This document shows positions 32,422 to 37,182 of a stretch of DNA of 37,182 nucleotides, piece after piece. How positions within the stretch are numbered: position 1 is the first letter of the stretch; every line of letters starts with the position of its first letter. The DNA lies in contig DASQWC010000070.1 in the NCBI GenBank assembly GCA_035640475.1, forward strand, positions 1 through 37,182. The letters are read 5' to 3'. A program made the position numbers and the translations under genes. The notes below the pieces were generated by a model. It saw nothing but the letters and a program-made list of their open reading frames with translations. It searched no databases and was not told the origin of the DNA. This DNA comes from DASQWC01 sp035640475 (lineage in GTDB: Bacteria > Actinomycetota > JAICYB01).

Positions 32422-33197
32422 TGGGCGACGCCGCGCTCTACGAGATCGACGGACACGTCGCAACGATCACGTACAACCGGCCGGACGTCCTGAACGCGAT
32501 CGATGCTTCGCTCCGTGAGGATCTCAACGCGGCGTGGATCCGCTTCCGTGAGGACGAAGACGCGTGGGTCGCGATTCTCACCGGTTCCGGAAGGGCCTTT
32601 TCGGCCGGCGTGGACCTGCGCAATCCACAGGGCGCGGTTGGGAGCTGGCCGGGCAGCTTCTGGGAGATCCCGACGATCAACTCCTTCGAAAGCGGCCTCG
32701 AGATCTGGAAGCCGACCATCGCGGCGGTGAACGGTCCGTGCATCGGATACGGCCTTACCGCAGTAGCCGCCTGCGATTTCGTCGTCGCGTCCGAGCAGGC
32801 AACCTTCGGATTCCCTGAGGTGACGCTCGGAACGCCGACGATCGTCGGTGCGATCAGATTGCCCCCAAAGATCGGCTGGGCGAACGCGATGGAGCTCTTG
32901 CTCACGGGAGACACGATCGACGCAGAGCGCGCAAAAGAAATGGGGCTCGCGTGGAAGGTGGTGGCGCACGACGACTTGATGACCGAAGCACGCTTGCTCG
33001 CCGATCGGTTGTGTCGCGGCGGGCCGCTGGCCGTCCGGGCGACGAAAGAGATCGCGTGGCGCGCGCGGTACCTGCCGTGGGCCGAGGCCGTCCGGATGGG
33101 GGAGACGATGCGCCGCGTCGTCGGAACGACCGAGGACGTGCGTGAAGGCGGAGCTGCGCGCAGAGACGGCCGCGATCCAGAGTGGAAGGCGCGCTAG
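32421..33197 (+). CDS. Crotonase-family protein lacking the first catalytic glutamate
   Basis: A 258-residue enoyl-CoA hydratase/isomerase fold protein. The oxyanion-hole segment AGVDLRNPQG-type and GPCIGYGLTAVAACD are present. In enoyl-CoA hydratases a glutamate occupies the position of T113 here, while the second glutamate is kept (E133 in GFPEVTLG). It probably carries out an isomerase-like or other crotonase reaction, or acts in a specialised pathway, rather than standard hydration. It is the last gene of the yqgE unit. Its stop shares CTAG with the convergent P450 gene. Confidence 0.85.
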   Translation: MGDAALYEIDGHVATITYNRPDVLNAIDASLREDLNAAWIRFREDEDAWVAILTGSGRAFSAGVDLRNPQGAVGSWPGSFWEIPTINSFESGLEIWKPTIAAVNGPCIGYGLTAVAACDFVVASEQATFGFPEVTLGTPTIVGAIRLPPKIGWANAMELLLTGDTIDAERAKEMGLAWKVVAHDDLMTEARLLADRLCRGGPLAVRATKEIAWRARYLPWAEAVRMGETMRRVVGTTEDVREGGAARRDGRDPEWKAR

Positions 33198-35008
33198 CCG
33201 GTCTTTGCGCCGTAACGCCGCACGAGCTCGTCGCGCATTGCTTGCGCGGCGGCCGGGCTTTCCTCGAGCAATCGCGTCAGATGCTCGCGCGAGATCGCGT
33301 ACGTGATCATGTGTGTCGCGGCCGTGACGGTCGCCGCTCGCGGTCGGGCCTCCAGCGGTCCCTTCTCGCCGACAACGTCGTCCGACACGGCCTTCGCGAC
33401 GACCTTGTCGCCGATTGTCACCGTGGCTTCACCTGCTGCGATCACATAGCACTCGGGAGCGTCTTCTCCTTCTACGCACAACACGTCGCCGGCGTCGAAG
33501 GAGAGCGGATAGGCCGTGCGCGCGAGCTGCTCGAGCTCGTCCGGGGTGCAGCCGCGGAAGAGTGGGACGCGGCCGAGCAGTGCGATGGTCTCCCGGACCT
33601 CCTCCTCGTCGGCCGACGGGCGCTTCTCCATGTGTTGCCGGTAGGCAGCGCGCCAGGCTTGATCGCCGACTCCCGCCGGCCGCGCGCTCATGCTCGTGGG
33701 CTCGAGCAGCAACGGTGCTGCAGCCTGCGCCTTCGGGGACTCCACGGCCGGCACTGCTGGCTGTGTCGCGCGCCGACGGCCCGTCGTCTTGAGAACCAGA
33801 GGAAGCGTCGATAGTCCACGGAGAGCGAGGCGGTCGCGATGTTCTGGGATTTCCCCGTCCGCTTCGATCACTTCGAAGCGATCGAGCAGCTTTCGGAAGA
33901 CGATCTCGACCTCGGCACGTGCCAGCGCGGCACCGAGGCAAAAGTGGACGCCGCCGCCGAACGAGAGCGGCCGGATGTCGGTGCGGGTGACGTCGATCCT
34001 ATCCGGGTCGGTGAATCGAGCGGGATCGTGGTTGCCTGCGCCCAGCATCCCGAAGATGGTCTGACCTGGATCGATCGTTGTTCCGTCGATCTCGAACTCG
34101 TCGAGCGCGATGCGCACGACCATCTGCGCGGTCCCGTCGTACCGAAGGAGCTCGTCGGAAAGATTCTCGTAGAGCTCGGGCCGGGCTCGAAGCAGATCCA
34201 TCTGCTCGGGCTGTTTGAGCATGCCCGCCATTCCGTTGCCGAGAAGGTTCGTCGTCGTCTCGAAACCCGCGCCGAAGAGGAGTCCGGACAGCGTCACCAG
34301 CTCGTCGTCGGTGAGGCCGTCGTCCCCGTCGGAGCCAGCGAGGAGCTTGCTCAGCAAGTCCTCGCCGGGCCGGGCGCGTTTGGAGTCGATGAGGGCGAAG
34401 AAGTAGTCGTCGGTCTGGAGCGCAGCCGTGTCGGCGGCTTCGAGCTGCTCCGGCGTCAAGCTGAATTCGAACACGGCCGTCGTGTCTCGCACGATGTCGC
34501 GGAATTGCACTCGGTCCTCCGGCGGAACGCCGAGGAGCTCTCCGATGACCTTCACGGGCAACGGAAAGGCCAGTTGTTCCATCAAGTCGCCGCCGCCCGT
34601 TTCGGCCATCGGCTCGACGAGCTCATCCACCATGTGCTCGATGGCGGGCTTGAGCGTCTCGACGCTGCGGAACGTGAAGACCTTCGAGACGAGACGGCGC
34701 AGGCGCGTGTGGTACGGGCCGTCGACGTTGAGCATCGATTTCTCAGGGCGGGAGTGTGAGAGGTGCTCGCGCCACCACGGTCGTCTCGAGTCCATGCGCT
34801 GGACGTAGTCCTTGCCGAGGCGTGGATCGCGCAAGATCGAGTACACGTCGTCGTAACGGGTGAGGAGCCACGCATCGACCGTGTCGCTTCGGTGAACGGG
34901 AGCGATCTCTCGCAGCCGGTGATAGAGGGGGTACGGATTGGTGCGTCCCTCGGTCGTCCGGAAAAGCTGCCTTGCGAGATCTTCGGCTTCGGTCACAGCG
35001 ACGGTCAT
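33194..35008 (-). CDS. Cytochrome P450 fused to a cyclic-nucleotide-binding domain
   Basis: A 604-residue fusion. Residues about 1-410 are a bacterial P450: I-helix AGFETTTN, ExxR motif E286/R289 (ELLR) and heme ligand C357 in FGGGVHFCLGAALARAE. A Pro/Ala-rich linker follows (about 415-465). The last ~125 residues (477-600) are a cAMP/cGMP-binding (CRP-like) domain, with the phosphate-binding cassette GEKGPLEARPRAATV, whose Glu (548) and Arg (557) are kept. Cyclic-nucleotide control of a P450 is inferred. A substrate cannot be named, and no ferredoxin or reductase is adjacent. ATG 35008 is preceded by AGGTGG. Divergent from the kinase-LLM gene. Confidence 0.88.
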   Translation of the reverse strand: MTVAVTEAEDLARQLFRTTEGRTNPYPLYHRLREIAPVHRSDTVDAWLLTRYDDVYSILRDPRLGKDYVQRMDSRRPWWREHLSHSRPEKSMLNVDGPYHTRLRRLVSKVFTFRSVETLKPAIEHMVDELVEPMAETGGGDLMEQLAFPLPVKVIGELLGVPPEDRVQFRDIVRDTTAVFEFSLTPEQLEAADTAALQTDDYFFALIDSKRARPGEDLLSKLLAGSDGDDGLTDDELVTLSGLLFGAGFETTTNLLGNGMAGMLKQPEQMDLLRARPELYENLSDELLRYDGTAQMVVRIALDEFEIDGTTIDPGQTIFGMLGAGNHDPARFTDPDRIDVTRTDIRPLSFGGGVHFCLGAALARAEVEIVFRKLLDRFEVIEADGEIPEHRDRLALRGLSTLPLVLKTTGRRRATQPAVPAVESPKAQAAAPLLLEPTSMSARPAGVGDQAWRAAYRQHMEKRPSADEEEVRETIALLGRVPLFRGCTPDELEQLARTAYPLSFDAGDVLCVEGEDAPECYVIAAGEATVTIGDKVVAKAVSDDVVGEKGPLEARPRAATVTAATHMITYAISREHLTRLLEESPAAAQAMRDELVRRYGAKTG

Positions 35009-35098
35009 GAGAACCACCTCTCGTCGATCTCTACGCCCTGTTGTTCCAGATCGTACGCCCACAAGCGCAGCGAGCGAACGCTGAAGTAGCGTTGCCGC

Positions 35099-36544
35099 AT
35101 GACCGTGCGCGTCGTCGCGCCGTCCGTCGTGGTGCTCGTCGGGCCGTCCGCCTCGGGGAAGTCGACCTGGGCCGCCGAACAGTTCGAGCCGAGCCAAGTC
35201 GTCTCGTCGGACGCCTTACGCGGGCTGGTCGGTGAAGGCGAGCACGATTTGCGTGCGAGCACCGACGCGTTCGATGTGCTCGACGCGATCGTCGAGCGCC
35301 GGCTCAAGCGCGGCCTGCTGACGGTCATCGATACGCTCGGCCTCGAGGCGGAGCGGCGCGCCAAATGGCAAGCGCTGGCCGAAGCGCACGGCGCACCGTG
35401 CTATGCGGTCGCATTCAATACGCCGGCGGCTGAGTGCAAGGCGAGAAATCGCCGCCGGCGCGATCAAGTCCCGGCGAAAGTGCTGACGCAGCAGATCGAG
35501 AACTTCGCGGCGACGAAGCTGGATGGGTTCGCGGAGGTGTTCGTGCCCGGCCCGATCGAGATCGTTCCACCGCCGTTCGCGGACGCCCGCGAAGCCGTCG
35601 ATCGACAGAAATCGGCACCGGCGAAGCTTCGCTTCGGCCTTCAGATCTCGCGGTTCGACGACATTCCACGGCTCGGAGAGATCGCGGCCGCTGCGGAGGA
35701 GGCCGGCGTATCCAGCATCTGGGTCATGGACCACTTCATCCAGATCCCGCAGGTTGGGCGCGAATGGGACGCGATGCTCGACGGATGGACGACTCTGGGC
35801 TACCTCACGGCGCACACGGGTCGTGCGACGCTCGGGACGCTGGTGACCGGCATCACCTATCGCAACGTCGCACACGTGGGGAAGCTCGCCGCCACACTCG
35901 ACGTGCTCTCGAATGGGCGCGCCGTGTGCGGGATCGGAGCGGCATGGTTCGAACGCGAGCATCAGGCGTACGGCTGGCAGTTTCCGTCGGTCGGCGAGCG
36001 GTACGCGTTGCTCGAAGATGCACTTCGCCTGTACCCGTTGCTCTGGGGTCCGGGGAATCCGGAGTTTGTCGGAGATGCGATCGGCAAGATCGAGGCCGTC
36101 TGCTATCCGCGACCGGTTCAGGAACGGATCCCGATCCTCGTCGGAGGTTCGGGCGAGCGCCGGACGCTCAAGCTCGTCGCGCAGTACGCGGATGCGTGCA
36201 ACCTGTTCGGTGACCCGGAGACGGTTCGTCACAAGGTCGCGGTCCTCCACAAGCACTGCGCGACGGAGGGCCGAGATCCCGAGCAGATCGAGATCACGCA
36301 CTTGTCACCATGTCTCATCGGCGAAGATCGCCGGCATGTCGAGGCTCTCATCGACGGCCTCCTGCCGGCAGGCGCCAACCGGCACGCCTATGCGGCCTCC
36401 GTGAACGCCGGGACGGTCGAGGACCAGATCGGGCGTTTCCGTGAGCTGGCGGAAGCCGGCGTCCGGCACGCGATCGTCGGACTCCGAGACCTCACCGGGC
36501 CTGAGCCGCTGGGGCGGCTCAAGCACGTCATCGACGCGTTCTAG
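35099..36544 (+). CDS. P-loop kinase-like domain fused to LLM-class F420-type oxidoreductase
   Basis: A 481-residue two-domain protein. Residues about 1-155 form a small ATP-binding domain: Walker A GPSASGKST (15-23), then SSDALRG, like T4-type polynucleotide kinase/AAA kinases. From about residue 176 it is a luciferase-like monooxygenase domain: LRFGLQISRFDDIPRLGEIAAAAEEAG, SSIWVMDHF and the ATLGTLVTGITYRNVAHVGKLAATLDVLSNGRA block, typical of F420-dependent LLM oxidoreductases. The link between the two activities is unknown. ATG 35099 is the start. There is a TAGCGT hexamer 6 bp upstream, so the transcript may be leaderless. Confidence 0.85.
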   Translation: MTVRVVAPSVVVLVGPSASGKSTWAAEQFEPSQVVSSDALRGLVGEGEHDLRASTDAFDVLDAIVERRLKRGLLTVIDTLGLEAERRAKWQALAEAHGAPCYAVAFNTPAAECKARNRRRRDQVPAKVLTQQIENFAATKLDGFAEVFVPGPIEIVPPPFADAREAVDRQKSAPAKLRFGLQISRFDDIPRLGEIAAAAEEAGVSSIWVMDHFIQIPQVGREWDAMLDGWTTLGYLTAHTGRATLGTLVTGITYRNVAHVGKLAATLDVLSNGRAVCGIGAAWFEREHQAYGWQFPSVGERYALLEDALRLYPLLWGPGNPEFVGDAIGKIEAVCYPRPVQERIPILVGGSGERRTLKLVAQYADACNLFGDPETVRHKVAVLHKHCATEGRDPEQIEITHLSPCLIGEDRRHVEALIDGLLPAGANRHAYAASVNAGTVEDQIGRFRELAEAGVRHAIVGLRDLTGPEPLGRLKHVIDAF

Positions 36545-36619
36545 CACCCCCTGCGCATCCGGCGTAGGAATTGCCCGTGGAGGGTAAGCAGACGCCGGGA
36601 TCCGACCGAGGAGGGCGGC

Positions 36620-37182
36620 GTGCGAAAGACTCCGGTTCTGGCGTTGGTCGTCGTGGGATTGCTCGTGACGGCCGTGGCGGTGGGCTCGGCGAATGTTGCC
36701 CGCGCTGTCGACCCGACGTGGGGCCCGGCGGACACGGCGGCCGTCCATCCCGGTGTTCAGACCGTCTCAGAAAGTGGTCAGTGCACGTCGAACTTCGTCT
36801 TCTTCGACGGCGTCGACATCTACATCGGCCAAGCCGCCCATTGCACGGGCATCGGTGGCAATACCCAGACCAACGGCTGTGAGAGCGGCGTCCTCCCATT
36901 GGGCACACCTGTGATCGTCGGCGGAGCGGCGGCGCCCGGAACCGTCGTCTACAACTCGTGGATCACCATGCAGGATGTGAACGAGGGCGACGTGAACGCG
37001 TGCAATGGGAACGACTTCGCGCTCGTGAGGCTCGATCCGGTCGACCATCCCAAGGTGAATCCGTCGGTTCCGTTCTGGGGCGGCCCCAGCGCGGCGGCGC
37101 CGGGAACCGCGAGCGGCGAGGATGTCTACAGCTACGGCAACTCGAGCCTGCGCTTCGGCGCGCAACAGCTCTCGCCGAAGAC
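36620..37182 (+). CDS. Secreted trypsin-like serine protease (partial at right edge)
   Basis: The frame runs from GTG 36620 to the window edge. GAGGAGGGCG is a strong ribosome-binding site. A signal peptide (about residues 1-29, hydrophobic LALVVVGLLVTAVAVG) is followed by a region where H74 in GQAAHCTG and D132 in NDFALVRL look like the catalytic His and Asp of a chymotrypsin-fold protease. The serine motif would lie beyond the window. Cysteines at 55, 75, 87 and 128 suggest disulfides and an extracellular location. The substrate is unknown. Confidence 0.78.
   Translation, partial: MRKTPVLALVVVGLLVTAVAVGSANVARAVDPTWGPADTAAVHPGVQTVSESGQCTSNFVFFDGVDIYIGQAAHCTGIGGNTQTNGCESGVLPLGTPVIVGGAAAPGTVVYNSWITMQDVNEGDVNACNGNDFALVRLDPVDHPKVNPSVPFWGGPSAAAPGTASGEDVYSYGNSSLRFGAQQLSPK

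Noticed and set aside
1..37182. Mobile elements, CRISPR arrays, rRNA or tRNA genes
   Set aside because: No transposase-like protein, spaced direct repeats, terminal repeats or tRNA T-arm pattern other than that of the tmRNA was seen.

Overview
The window is GC-rich chromosomal DNA with densely packed genes. It most likely comes from an actinobacterium (Actinomycetota), possibly an uncultured, deep-branching one. The signs are the ftsE-ftsX-peptidoglycan hydrolase-smpB-ssrA order, a PASTA-type Ser/Thr kinase, an F420-type (luciferase-like) oxidoreductase, a bacterial P450, frequent GTG starts and many ATGA/GTGA/TGATG coupled gene junctions. No insertion sequence, integrase, CRISPR array, rRNA or ordinary tRNA was seen. 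No gene-free stretch exceeds 300 bp.

Region 1 (1-10260) is housekeeping. A threonine operon (end of hom, thrC, thrB) runs with almost no spacing into a split transketolase (N and C subunits). A new promoter then reads ftsE-ftsX. A convergent chorismate-binding pabB-like gene follows, then a secreted coiled-coil/M23 hydrolase that is the likely FtsEX-activated cell-wall enzyme, then smpB, a DUF2182 membrane protein and the tmRNA gene, which has a very short tag (ADNLALAA).

Region 2 (10325-22322) holds accessory metabolism, signalling and repair. It contains a flavin monooxygenase-like acyl-CoA dehydrogenase homologue with an upstream TPR-LuxR regulator, an exported multi-pass membrane protein of unknown role, an acyltransferase-like protein, a Pat-like GNAT preceded by a perfect CRP-type palindrome, a PASTA Ser/Thr kinase, a double-GNAT-like protein, a TauE/SafE permease, a stand-alone 5'-3' exonuclease whose start codon lies in a perfect 17-bp hairpin, and an aldehyde dehydrogenase.

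Region 3 (22323-33197) begins with a TetR regulator behind two abutting palindromic operators, coupled to a large unknown membrane protein. Next come a Tat-signal protein whose frame is broken by a single TGA, a crotonase with no normal start codon (probable CTG), a phosphinothricin-type GNAT and an SDR, all tightly coupled. A minus-strand quinone oxidoreductase/methyltransferase pair, a small membrane protein with a basic tail, an AlkD-like repair protein, and a YqgE/PlsC/crotonase operon complete it.

Region 4 (33194-37182) has two divergent fusion genes: a cytochrome P450 joined to a cyclic-nucleotide-binding domain, and a P-loop kinase-like domain joined to a luciferase-like F420-type oxidoreductase. 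A secreted trypsin-fold protease runs off the right edge.

The most unusual items are the hairpin-sequestered exonuclease start, the in-frame TGA with a SECIS-like hairpin, the P450-cNMP and kinase-LLM fusions, and a possible cAMP theme (CRP-type site plus cNMP domain). All functions are inferred from motifs recognised by eye; no searches were run.
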